NCBI GenBank assembly: GCA_024640385.1
Contig: JAHEFC010000215.1
Span: 1-6,823 of the forward strand
Reading direction: 5' to 3'
Origin: Sphingobacteriales bacterium
Lineage (GTDB): Bacteria > Bacteroidota > Bacteroidia > Chitinophagales > Chitinophagaceae
DNA length: 6,823 nt
The position numbers and the translations under genes were made by a program. Position 1 is the stretch's first letter; the number at the start of each line of letters is the position of its first letter. This document shows positions 1 to 5,534 of this stretch, piece after piece. A model generated the notes under the pieces. That model made no database searches. It was not told the DNA's origin and was given only the letters and a program-made list of their open reading frames with translations.

Positions 1-935
1 GTTGCGATCACAATGGCAGGAACCAGGAGAAAATACCGGCAGACCCTGAGTACAAAACCGACCTGGTTCCTGTTCGGCCAGTTTTTTGAAATATATGGAA
101 GAAGGAATCCTGCCACCAGGAAGCCTACCATATTAACGGCGTCGGATAACCGAAAAGCTGAAGCATAAATGCCTGCATGATAGGCTCCTTCCGGAATAAG
201 TCTTTCGATCATGAATCCATCAGCCCTGAACAGGGTGGTCATGCAGAATATATTAAGTGCAAAAGGAAGGCTGGCCATCAGGATATGCGAATCTGCCGCC
301 TGGAACCTGACGAATAAGATCTCTTTTTTATGGCGGTATAGAAAGAATATGGCCAGTAACACTGACGCAAGCATCCCACCGATCTGGATCAGCACAAATT
401 TATTAATGGTGATCCCTCCGCTGATCCCAGGGAACAGCAATAGGGCACCTGCGACCAGGATCACAAATAATTTATCGGTCACCGATACCCAAGCATCCTG
501 CGTGAACTGCTGGGCAGATGAAAGATTAGCCCTTAGCAGTAAAAGAAAAGTAGTGACTACCTGCAACAGGATCAGCATGGTGAGCAGGCTCCAGTTCATC
601 ACGCCAGTTATGGCTGCCACTGCAAAGATCACAATGGTATATATAATGCTGAGCACGAATTTCACGGAAAAGGCCTGTGATGCAAGCAACCTGGCATTTG
701 CTGGTTCAGCGGAGAGTTGCCTGGAAAAATAGGGAGTGATGCCCAGATCCAGCAGGAACTGCAAAACCAGGCAAAGGTTGAGCAGGGCGAAATAATTTCC
801 GTACGCTTCCAGCCCGGTGATGTTCTGTACCTGCCTGTCAATTCCAAAAACCCAAACGGGTTTTACAATAAGATTAAGTGCAATTAACAGGATGAGAGAA
901 CTGAAAAAAGGTTTTGCATTGTCCAACAGTTTCAT
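1..935 (-). CDS. Polysaccharide/oligosaccharide flippase (Wzx/MATE-like), C-terminus cut by window edge
   Basis: The frame is open from an ATG at 933-935 to the left edge, giving 311 codons with no stop. The product is very hydrophobic. The N-terminus (MKLLDNAKPF) leads into a first membrane segment near residues 12-30, followed by GLEAYGNYFALLN and LLDLGITPYFSRQL (about 41-74). This is the usual opening of bacterial lipid-linked polysaccharide flippases. Near the end of the visible part, LIPEGAYHAGIYASAFRLSD and the following NMVGFLVAGFLLP match the conserved repeat of that family. Such proteins move undecaprenyl-linked sugar repeat units across the inner membrane for O-antigen or capsule assembly, but the substrate cannot be read from sequence. 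Full members are usually 420-500 residues, so about a third is missing. The start overlaps the stop of the upstream Lrp/AsnC gene by four bases (ATGA), which fixes the start and implies co-translation. Confidence 0.88.
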   Translation of the reverse strand, partial: MKLLDNAKPFFSSLILLIALNLIVKPVWVFGIDRQVQNITGLEAYGNYFALLNLCLVLQFLLDLGITPYFSRQLSAEPANARLLASQAFSVKFVLSIIYTIVIFAVAAITGVMNWSLLTMLILLQVVTTFLLLLRANLSSAQQFTQDAWVSVTDKLFVILVAGALLLFPGISGGITINKFVLIQIGGMLASVLLAIFFLYRHKKEILFVRFQAADSHILMASLPFALNIFCMTTLFRADGFMIERLIPEGAYHAGIYASAFRLSDAVNMVGFLVAGFLLPYISKNWPNRNQVGFVLRVCRYFLLVPAIVIA

Positions 936-1405
936 GACTGCAACAATCGTGTCACCTGCACATTCCTGTTGAAGCTTTCATCCAGTGAAATGAATGTTTC
1001 CGTTCGCTCTATCCCTTTGATGTGCTGCAGCGTATCGTGAAGGATGAAGCGGAGCTGGTTAATGTCTTTACAAACTACCTCCAGGAACATGCTGTAGTTA
1101 CCCGTGGTATAATTCAGCCTGATGATCTCCGGCACTTTTTTCAGTTCTTCTGCCACTACATCGTACAGGGAGCTTTTTTCGAGATAAATGCCAACAAATG
1201 CGGTAATATCATAACCCAGTTGCTTGAGGTCAACATTGAGTTTAGTACCTTTGACCACTCCAAGCTCCTGTAGTTTTTTGATCCTGACATGGATGGTTCC
1301 GCCCGAAACAAATAGTTGCTTGCCTAGATCAGCATAGGAAATTCCAGCGTCTTCCATCATGGCGCTGATGATCTGCAGATCGAGTTTGTCCAGATTAAAT
1401 TTCAT
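932..1405 (-). CDS. Lrp/AsnC family transcriptional regulator
   Basis: The 157-residue product has the standard length and order of the Lrp/AsnC family. A winged helix-turn-helix spans about residues 5-53, with LDKLDLQIISAMMEDAG, the recognition region around VSGGTIHVRIKKLQELGVV, and KG at the hinge. An alpha-beta RAM ligand-binding/oligomerisation domain follows at about 64-140, including the GNYSMFLEV strand (103-111), which corresponds to the family's G-[DN]-Y-D effector-site region. Family members form octamers that bind DNA and respond to amino acids or other small molecules; the effector here is unknown. The start at 1403-1405 aligns with the usual N-terminus and has only a weak AAGGG-like ribosome site. 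The stop overlaps the flippase start (ATGA), so the regulator is the first gene of that operon. A palindrome 32 bases upstream of the start may be an autoregulatory site. Confidence 0.93.
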   Translation of the reverse strand: MKFNLDKLDLQIISAMMEDAGISYADLGKQLFVSGGTIHVRIKKLQELGVVKGTKLNVDLKQLGYDITAFVGIYLEKSSLYDVVAEELKKVPEIIRLNYTTGNYSMFLEVVCKDINQLRFILHDTLQHIKGIERTETFISLDESFNRNVQVTRLLQS

Positions 1406-1436
1406 GCCCTTTTATTCAGTCGTTATTTAATATTTT

Positions 1437-1447
1437 CTACTAAGTAG
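1437..1447. promoter_or_regulatory. Candidate operator palindrome upstream of the Lrp/AsnC gene
   Basis: CTACTAAGTAG is a perfect 5+1+5 inverted repeat in AT-rich DNA, about 30 bases upstream of the regulator start. Lrp/AsnC proteins commonly bind such short palindromes and repress their own gene. That this site binds the protein is inference, and an 11-base palindrome can occur by chance. Confidence 0.3.
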
Positions 1448-1495
1448 GCTAATGTATTGAATAATTTCTGAATTTTAAAAATTTTTCTTGAATTA

Positions 1496-1528
1496 TTTGT
1501 AATGAAAAGCTGAAATCCTTTAATATTG
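1496..1528 (+). promoter_or_regulatory. Candidate Bacteroidota-type promoter for the tRNA-like RNA
   Basis: TTTG at 1496-1499 is followed, after a 21-base spacer, by TAATATTG at 1521-1528. The primary sigma factor of Bacteroidota recognises TTG and TAnnTTTG separated by about 19-21 bases. The -7 element here matches 7 of 8 defined and free positions. Transcription would start near 1533-1537, a short leader before the 5' end of the folded RNA at 1550. The surrounding DNA is AT-rich, so a chance match is possible. Confidence 0.4.
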
Positions 1529-1549
1529 CAGCCGAAAGTTCTTTTATAC

Positions 1550-1741
1550 TGTGGGGTGATGAAATTTTGGCAGACATACCCTCTTGTCTCGGGGGTGGGG
1601 GCCAACGGACAAACATTGCATAACGCCAGTGATTCTGCAGGATCACCGACTGGGGTTGACCACCTTATCGGAGGGAGTTGCTTCCCGCCGCGATGTGCAA
1701 CGGCTAACGTCCCCGTGGAGGTTCGACTCCTCCCCCTACAG
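1550..1741 (+). ncRNA. Structured RNA with a tRNA-like (type II, leucine-like) cloverleaf and a ~120-nt insertion in the variable region
   Basis: Every arm of a tRNA can be drawn. Acceptor: 1550-1556 (TGTGGGG) with 1734-1740 (CCCTACA), 7 bp with one G-U. Positions 8-9 are TG. D-stem: ATG (1559-1561) with CAT (1575-1577), around a 13-nt loop holding the invariant GG (1569-1570), as in leucine tRNAs. Anticodon stem: CCCTC (1579-1583) with GGGGG (1591-1595), one G-U. The anticodon loop is TTGTCTC (1584-1590), with U33 present and GUC at 34-36. T-arm: GGAGG/CCTCC (1717-1721, 1729-1733) around the canonical loop TTCGACT. A15 and U48 would form the Levitt pair. G1741 would be the discriminator, and CCA is not encoded. 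Between anticodon stem and T-arm lie 121 nt (1596-1716) instead of about 15-20. A promoter candidate precedes it and a strong terminator follows at once. The arms are seen in the sequence; charging, decoding or another role is unknown. A decayed or interrupted tRNA is the main alternative. Confidence 0.6.
1596..1716 (+). other. Extended variable-region domain of the tRNA-like RNA, with its own helices
   Basis: The base can pair GGGG (1597-1600) with CCCC (1711-1714), extendable by G-U and C-G. Further in, TTGCATAACGC (1616-1626) faces GCGATGTGCAA (1690-1700) with 10 of 11 pairs. Inside that are two hairpins. One is GTGATTC/GGATCAC (1629-1635 with 1640-1646) on a TGCA loop. The other is CGG-A-GGGA/TCCC-G-CCG (1669-1676 with 1683-1690), with one G/A mismatch; its outermost pair competes for G1690 with the 1616-1626 helix. 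The fold was drawn by hand without energy calculation. No open frame in it resembles a tmRNA tag. Confidence 0.5.
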
Positions 1742-1742
1742 C

Positions 1743-1786
1743 AAAAGAGGCCGTCTCAATTCGTTTTGAGACGGCCTCTTTTTTTT
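1743..1786 (+). terminator. Strong Rho-independent terminator of the tRNA-like RNA
   Basis: GAGGCCGTCTCAA (1747-1759) pairs perfectly with TTGAGACGGCCTC (1766-1778) around a 6-nt loop. Four flanking A-T pairs extend the stem to 17 bp, and a run of eight T residues ends at 1786. The stem begins within two or three bases of the acceptor 3' end, so it closes the RNA unit. No gene other than the RNA lies just upstream on this strand. Confidence 0.93.
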
Positions 1787-1789
1787 GAT

Positions 1790-1825
1790 GTGCTGGCCGG
1801 TTAACAAGTTAGCCGGATAGTGCAC
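1790..1825. repeat. Inverted repeat / stem-loop between the terminator and the oxidoreductase gene
   Basis: CCGGTTAA (1797-1804) pairs with TTAGCCGG (1809-1816) around CAAG, with one T-G wobble. An outer GTGC/GCAC pair (1790-1793 with 1822-1825) extends it across an internal loop. There is no T-run, so it is not a second terminator. It lies about 120-150 bases ahead of the oxidoreductase start and could be a protein-binding site or leader structure. The rest of 1826-1942 shows no clear promoter or gene. Confidence 0.4.
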
Positions 1826-1942
1826 TGGATAAACATGATAGAGTCAGCATCTGATTTTATCTCGTTTCCTACCAACTGGTCAACCCGCATTCCAATTGAA
1901 GAAATATTAAGTAAATTCTTCCTGCAATAACCTCGATCAAAC

Positions 1943-2995
1943 ATGAAGCAGGAATTTGGTTTTGGGATCATAGGTACCGGCTTGATCTCACATATACATG
2001 CCCAGGCCATCGACGTCATACCTGGTGCAAATCTCAGCGGCGTCTACAACATTCATAAAGGAAAAGCTGATCTTTTTGCTGCAAAATATGGCTGCAAAGC
2101 ATACGGGACACTGGAGGAGATGCTGGCCAGTCCGGATATTGATATTGTCTGCATTTGCACCCCCTCCGGCTTGCATCTTGAGCCTGCCTTAAAATCCATA
2201 GTCGCAGGAAAACATTGTCTCATAGAAAAACCACTGGAGGTCACACTTGAAAAATGTGACCGGATCATTGAAGCGGCACAAAAAGCCTGCGTGAAAACAG
2301 GAGTTATTTTCCCGTCCAGGTTTTATGAAGCAAGTATTCAAATGAAAAATGCTGTGGACGAAAATAGGTTCGGAACCCTGGTATTGGGAGATGCCTATGT
2401 TAAATGGCACAGAAGCCCTGAATACTACAAGTCTGCCTCATGGCGCGGTACCTGGGCTTTGGACGGTGGCGGTGCCCTGATGAATCAGGGCATTCATTCT
2501 GTAGATCTTTTACAATGGTATATGGGTCCTGTGGACTCAGTGCAGGCTTTCTCCGCCAACAGGCAGCACAAGGGAATTGAGGTGGAAGATTCGGTGGTTG
2601 CGGTATTGAGATTTGCCAATGGCGCTCTGGGAAATATTGAAGCAACAACGGCAGTTTTTCCCGGCGAATTAAAACAGATAGAGATACTGGGAACGGAAGG
2701 CACAGCAGTGCTCAGGGAAAGCAGCCTGATCAGGTGGGAATTCCTGCATAAGAAAAATGCCGATCAGCAGATCATTGATGCAATGGATGGCAACAAGATC
2801 CAACACGGCGGTGCAGCAAATCCTGCAGACCTAAGTATTGTAGGTCACCAGCGACAGATCGAAGATATGATGCAGGCAATAAAAACCGGAAGAGAACCAT
2901 TGATCAATGCAGTTGAAGGGCGCAAATCCGTCAACATCGTATTAGCTGTTTACGAAAGCGCCAGAACAGGCAGGTTAGTCAGTTTGAATCTTTGA
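1943..2995 (+). CDS. Gfo/Idh/MocA family NAD(P)-dependent oxidoreductase
   Basis: The 350-residue product fits the usual 330-400 residues of the family. An N-terminal Rossmann fold carries the dinucleotide motif GTGLIS (11-16). VCICTPSGLHLEPA (69-82) follows, then the signature EKP (95-97) with its conserved lysine. The C-terminal alpha/beta substrate domain holds WRGTWALDGGGALMNQGIHS (167-186) followed by VDLL, where H185 and D188 sit in the family's catalytic region. Family members oxidise or reduce sugars, inositols and sugar derivatives in the cytoplasm with a bound or free nicotinamide cofactor; the exact substrate cannot be assigned. There is no signal peptide, so it is not one of the Tat-exported glycosidase relatives. 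The ATG at 1943 has no clear ribosome site, as is common in Bacteroidota, but places the Rossmann motif at the right distance. The 3' end overlaps the convergent MFS gene by 17 bases. Confidence 0.93.
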   Translation: MKQEFGFGIIGTGLISHIHAQAIDVIPGANLSGVYNIHKGKADLFAAKYGCKAYGTLEEMLASPDIDIVCICTPSGLHLEPALKSIVAGKHCLIEKPLEVTLEKCDRIIEAAQKACVKTGVIFPSRFYEASIQMKNAVDENRFGTLVLGDAYVKWHRSPEYYKSASWRGTWALDGGGALMNQGIHSVDLLQWYMGPVDSVQAFSANRQHKGIEVEDSVVAVLRFANGALGNIEATTAVFPGELKQIEILGTEGTAVLRESSLIRWEFLHKKNADQQIIDAMDGNKIQHGGAANPADLSIVGHQRQIEDMMQAIKTGREPLINAVEGRKSVNIVLAVYESARTGRLVSLNL

Positions 2996-4217
2996 TCAAA
3001 GGCCTCAAGAACACTAACTGCACCACCAACACCACCGCCACTACCAGGGCCAGTTTCGAAAATTCACCGGCCAGGTTTCCCGCATCGGTGGACCTGCCCA
3101 AATAATCAGTGATCAACGCCCCCGAACAGATGCCAACCGTATTCAGGAACCCATATGCCGTTGCACGCTGATCTATATCAACAAACTGGCAGATGATGGG
3201 CATGTTGTTACTATCGAAAATCCCGAAACCAAGCCCAAAACAAATGGCTGCAGCCATGATGCTGAACATTGATGTTGCATTGCCCATGATTAACAAAGCG
3301 GGGATAGTAAGAAAAAGACCAGTGGCTCCTGTAAATATCCTGCCCCTGATATTCTTCCTCACCCACCGATCTGAAATAAATCCGCCCAATACCACACCAA
3401 TCAAAGAGGCGACGGAAATTGACATGGTGGTAAGTGGGCCAGCCTTTGCCATGTCCATATGGAGCTTGCCTGCGATCAAGGTGGGAGCCCAGTTCTTAAT
3501 GGCCCATCCGGGTAAACTCGGTATGGTAAAATACAACACAATGATCCAGAATGGCCATATTGTCAACAACCTCGCCAGGCCATGAAAAAATCCAAAGGGT
3601 GATAACTGAATCAAATTCTTCTGCGTCTCCGCGTCTCCTCTCTGTCTCTGTTTATCTTTCAAAATAAAGATCAGAAATATCGCATAAACAACACCGATCA
3701 TGCCAAACAGGATGAATGTATGCTGCCAGCTATATATCTTCGAAATGGTTGAACCAAATCCTCCAAAAGCCTGGCCCATATAAACACCGGTCAAATGTAT
3801 CCCTATCGCCAGCGACCTGGTTCTGTCACTGTGAAAATCCGCGATCATGGCCAGACCTGCCGGAATATAAAACGCTTCACTGAATCCCATCAATGCCCTT
3901 AGCCAGTAAAGCTGATCAAATGTTTTCGCATATCCCATGGCGAAGGTCACGGCAGACCAGATGAAAAGACTTCCTATGATCAGCCATTTCCTGTTCACCC
4001 TGTCTGCCACGATCCCCGAGAACACACTTAACAACCCGTATACCCATAGAAACACGGCCATCAGCCTGCCGAAATTCGCAGCCTGCTCGAGCTCTTTAAT
4101 ATCTATCTGCATAGACGGCCTCATGGTGGCGATCATCTGCCTGTCCAGATAATTGAGCAGGGCGATCACCCATAACAGCGCTACCAGCAACCAGGGATAG
4201 TATTTTTTATTCTTCAT
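2979..4217 (-). CDS. MFS transporter (12 membrane segments, probably sugar-acid/organic anion type)
   Basis: The 412-residue product is an inner-membrane major facilitator. TM1 (about 9-26) runs into NYLDRQMIA (22-30), typical of the anion:cation symporter branch. The loop 2-3 motif A is GIVADRVNRK (68-77), and its second-half copy is GGFISDRWVRKN (278-289). WLRALMGFSEAFYIPAGLAM (105-124) is TM4. Hydrophobic stretches near 166-187, 218-234, 264-281, 294-312, 316-336, 354-372 and 386-405 complete the second half. The long central loop (about 188-207) is hydrophilic, as usual, and is partly encoded by a repeat-like sequence. Relatives import hexuronates, sialic acid or other organic acids with protons or sodium; the substrate here is inferred only loosely. 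It converges on the Gfo/Idh/MocA oxidoreductase gene with a 17-base tail overlap, so the two are neighbours but not an operon. Confidence 0.92.
   Translation of the reverse strand: MKNKKYYPWLLVALLWVIALLNYLDRQMIATMRPSMQIDIKELEQAANFGRLMAVFLWVYGLLSVFSGIVADRVNRKWLIIGSLFIWSAVTFAMGYAKTFDQLYWLRALMGFSEAFYIPAGLAMIADFHSDRTRSLAIGIHLTGVYMGQAFGGFGSTISKIYSWQHTFILFGMIGVVYAIFLIFILKDKQRQRGDAETQKNLIQLSPFGFFHGLARLLTIWPFWIIVLYFTIPSLPGWAIKNWAPTLIAGKLHMDMAKAGPLTTMSISVASLIGVVLGGFISDRWVRKNIRGRIFTGATGLFLTIPALLIMGNATSMFSIMAAAICFGLGFGIFDSNNMPIICQFVDIDQRATAYGFLNTVGICSGALITDYLGRSTDAGNLAGEFSKLALVVAVVLVVQLVFLRPLIKDSN
3619..3651. repeat. CTCCGCGTCTCC-type low-complexity repeat fragment inside the MFS gene
   Basis: The plus strand has overlapping GCGTCTCC and TCTCTG units (two GCGTCTCC copies at 3623-3630 and 3631-3638, then TCTCTGTCTCTG). 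This resembles dispersed repeats of the CTCTGCGTCTCC type that I recall from many bacterial genomes. In the gene it encodes a polar stretch around KDKQRQRGDAETQKN of the central cytoplasmic loop, in frame. That it is a mobile-repeat remnant is inference. Confidence 0.4.
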
Positions 4218-4249
4218 CTACCGGGAGGGAAGATAGGAAGATCACTTCA

Positions 4250-4273
4250 ACTATCATCGGGGCCATTGATAGT
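4250..4273. repeat. Inverted repeat in the leader region of the MFS gene
   Basis: ACTATCA (4250-4256) and TGATAGT (4267-4273) form a perfect 7-base inverted repeat around a 10-base spacer, 33 bases upstream of the transporter start. CTTCAA also occurs on both sides (4245-4250 and 4281-4286). It could be a repressor site or an mRNA leader hairpin. The rest of the 248-base divergent gap (4218-4465) is AT-rich with no clear promoter or gene. Confidence 0.35.
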
Positions 4274-4465
4274 CAGCAACTTCAATTTCCATGATCCAAA
4301 AAAACGCTCTTAGTTGACACAAACAGCAGCTTTATACATTTTTCATTGATTCAGCGTTAATTATAAAAGCATGGCGAATCTTAACAACAGTTTACACCAC
4401 CATTGCTTTTAGTTTGAAAATGAATTTCAGATTTTGTAACTGATCATTCACCTAAAAACTACCCT

Positions 4466-5455
4466 ATGTCAAAATATATACTCAGCAGCATCGTAGTCAT
4501 CATGCTCATTTCTGCATGCGTTTCATCATCGAAAAACAGTGCAGCAAAAACTGATACCACCAGGATCCAGCCTGTTGAAAAGGAATCAACTTCTTATAAC
4601 ATGGATACCTCGGTGATTTCTCAACAACCCCTTTCCATACTGGATCTTCCAAGATCCCAGGACGGTGAGATCATTTTATCGGAAGGCTATTATGAAGGCG
4701 ATTTCCGCAGCTATTGCCTCCAACCCGGAACCCCCGATCCATCCGGCAGGGATGCCTATACACAGGCCCCCTTGAGTGCCTACCGAAGGGATATCGTGGA
4801 AACAGTTTTACGCAATTCGGTAGACAGGACAGACCTGGACCAGAGGAATATCCAGCTTTTGCTCTGGTCTGTGGTAAGTGGATCTGATTATAATAAACTC
4901 TCCCCTTCAGTTAAATCTACTTCCAGGCAGCTGCTCACTTCAAAGCAGATCTTCGCCTTACAGGGCGGCGTCATGGGTGTTGTGAAAACCATTGCAGCGT
5001 CATTACCCGAAACAGGGAACAATTCTGTATTGGGGAACATGAAAGATCTGTTTGAACTGGGCAACAGCTCGTATGAAGCTTACGAAAGTATTGCGGTATC
5101 AAGGCAGCCTTCCACCATACATCGTCCCGATTACAAAAAGGACCAGTGGTATAAACAGGATGGCGGATACTATGTCAGGTATTTCCCCAGCAGCTACCAA
5201 CGTACAAAGATCCAGGTTTATGTCCCCAAAGGAACCCTGGACCAGGATGGAAAAAGATCAGGAAATTACATGACCTTCGACCCCGTCACCATGATGGCCA
5301 TACCGGCAAACTCGAATTCACAAAGACTGGGTATTGGTGCGCCCGTTGCTGACGTAATACGCAAGGTGATCCAGATCAACAAGTCAACACCAACACCGAA
5401 AAAACCACCAGTCACTAATCCCAATGCAAATCCAAAAGGAATTGTATTGAACTGA
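4466..5455 (+). CDS. Putative lipoprotein of unknown function
   Basis: The 329-residue product begins with a short basic region and a hydrophobic segment (about 5-15). The lipobox LISAC then ends in C18, which predicts cleavage by signal peptidase II and a lipid anchor on the periplasmic or outer-membrane side. Residues 19-60 are a Ser/Thr-rich linker. The core (about 60-215) contains EGYYEGDFRSYCLQPGTPDP, a YRRDIVETVLRNS helix, NIQLLLWSVVSGSDYNKLSP and LLTSKQIFALQGGVMGVVKT. These look like ordered helices rather than a known enzyme motif. A second region rich in Tyr and Gly (about 219-300; QWYKQDGGYYVRYFPSSYQR, then KIQVYVPKGTL) may be a beta domain. The tail is Pro/Thr/Asn-rich. I do not recognise the family and assign no function. 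It is transcribed away from the MFS gene, and the next gene starts 124 bases later, so an operon is uncertain. No ribosome site is evident at the start. Confidence 0.85.
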   Translation: MSKYILSSIVVIMLISACVSSSKNSAAKTDTTRIQPVEKESTSYNMDTSVISQQPLSILDLPRSQDGEIILSEGYYEGDFRSYCLQPGTPDPSGRDAYTQAPLSAYRRDIVETVLRNSVDRTDLDQRNIQLLLWSVVSGSDYNKLSPSVKSTSRQLLTSKQIFALQGGVMGVVKTIAASLPETGNNSVLGNMKDLFELGNSSYEAYESIAVSRQPSTIHRPDYKKDQWYKQDGGYYVRYFPSSYQRTKIQVYVPKGTLDQDGKRSGNYMTFDPVTMMAIPANSNSQRLGIGAPVADVIRKVIQINKSTPTPKKPPVTNPNANPKGIVLN

Positions 5456-5477
5456 AATGACCGACATGATCTGATTC

Positions 5478-5494
5478 AAAAAAAAGACTTTTTT
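5478..5494 (+). terminator. Weak candidate terminator after the lipoprotein gene
   Basis: AAAAAAG-A-CTTTTTT lies about 23 bases after the lipoprotein stop. It could form an A-T-rich hairpin with the T-run on the 3' side, but the stem has only one G-C pair, so it would be unstable. It is listed only as a possibility. Confidence 0.2.
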
Positions 5495-5534
5495 ACTGTA
5501 AAACGAACAAGGTCAGAAATACTGCAACATCATT

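Noticed and set aside
211..732. 173-residue plus-strand reading frame
   Set aside because: It is antisense to the flippase, whose frame shows clear family motifs. The plus-strand product is a typical shadow of a membrane protein gene.
1022..1273. 83-residue plus-strand reading frame
   Set aside because: It lies wholly antisense to the Lrp/AsnC gene and has no recognisable domain.
1591..1716. SRP RNA, RNase P RNA or a group I intron in a tRNA
   Set aside because: The SRP GGAA-loop/AGCAGCC signature, the RNase P GAGGAAAGTCC motif and a group I core are all absent. The insertion is too short for a group I intron and is not in the anticodon loop.
1550..1741. tmRNA (ssrA)
   Set aside because: The T-arm and terminator first suggested it, but the element is about half the usual length. 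It has a real D-stem and anticodon stem, lacks the G3-U70 pair used for alanine charging, and contains no tag frame ending in an ALAA-type peptide. The only short frame, ending in an ATTGCATAA context, is too weak.
1526..1804. 92-residue plus-strand reading frame over the RNA gene
   Set aside because: It runs through the cloverleaf and the terminator hairpin, has no ribosome site and reads as unstructured Pro/Arg/Gly-rich sequence.
1801..1942. Promoter for the oxidoreductase gene
   Set aside because: TTG at 1896-1898 and TAAATTCT at 1912-1919 are only 13 bases apart, too close for the Bacteroidota promoter, and the second element is a poor match.
3193..3585. 130-residue plus-strand reading frame
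   Set aside because: It is antisense to membrane segments of the MFS gene, and its Met/Pro/Ile-rich composition reflects the opposite strand.
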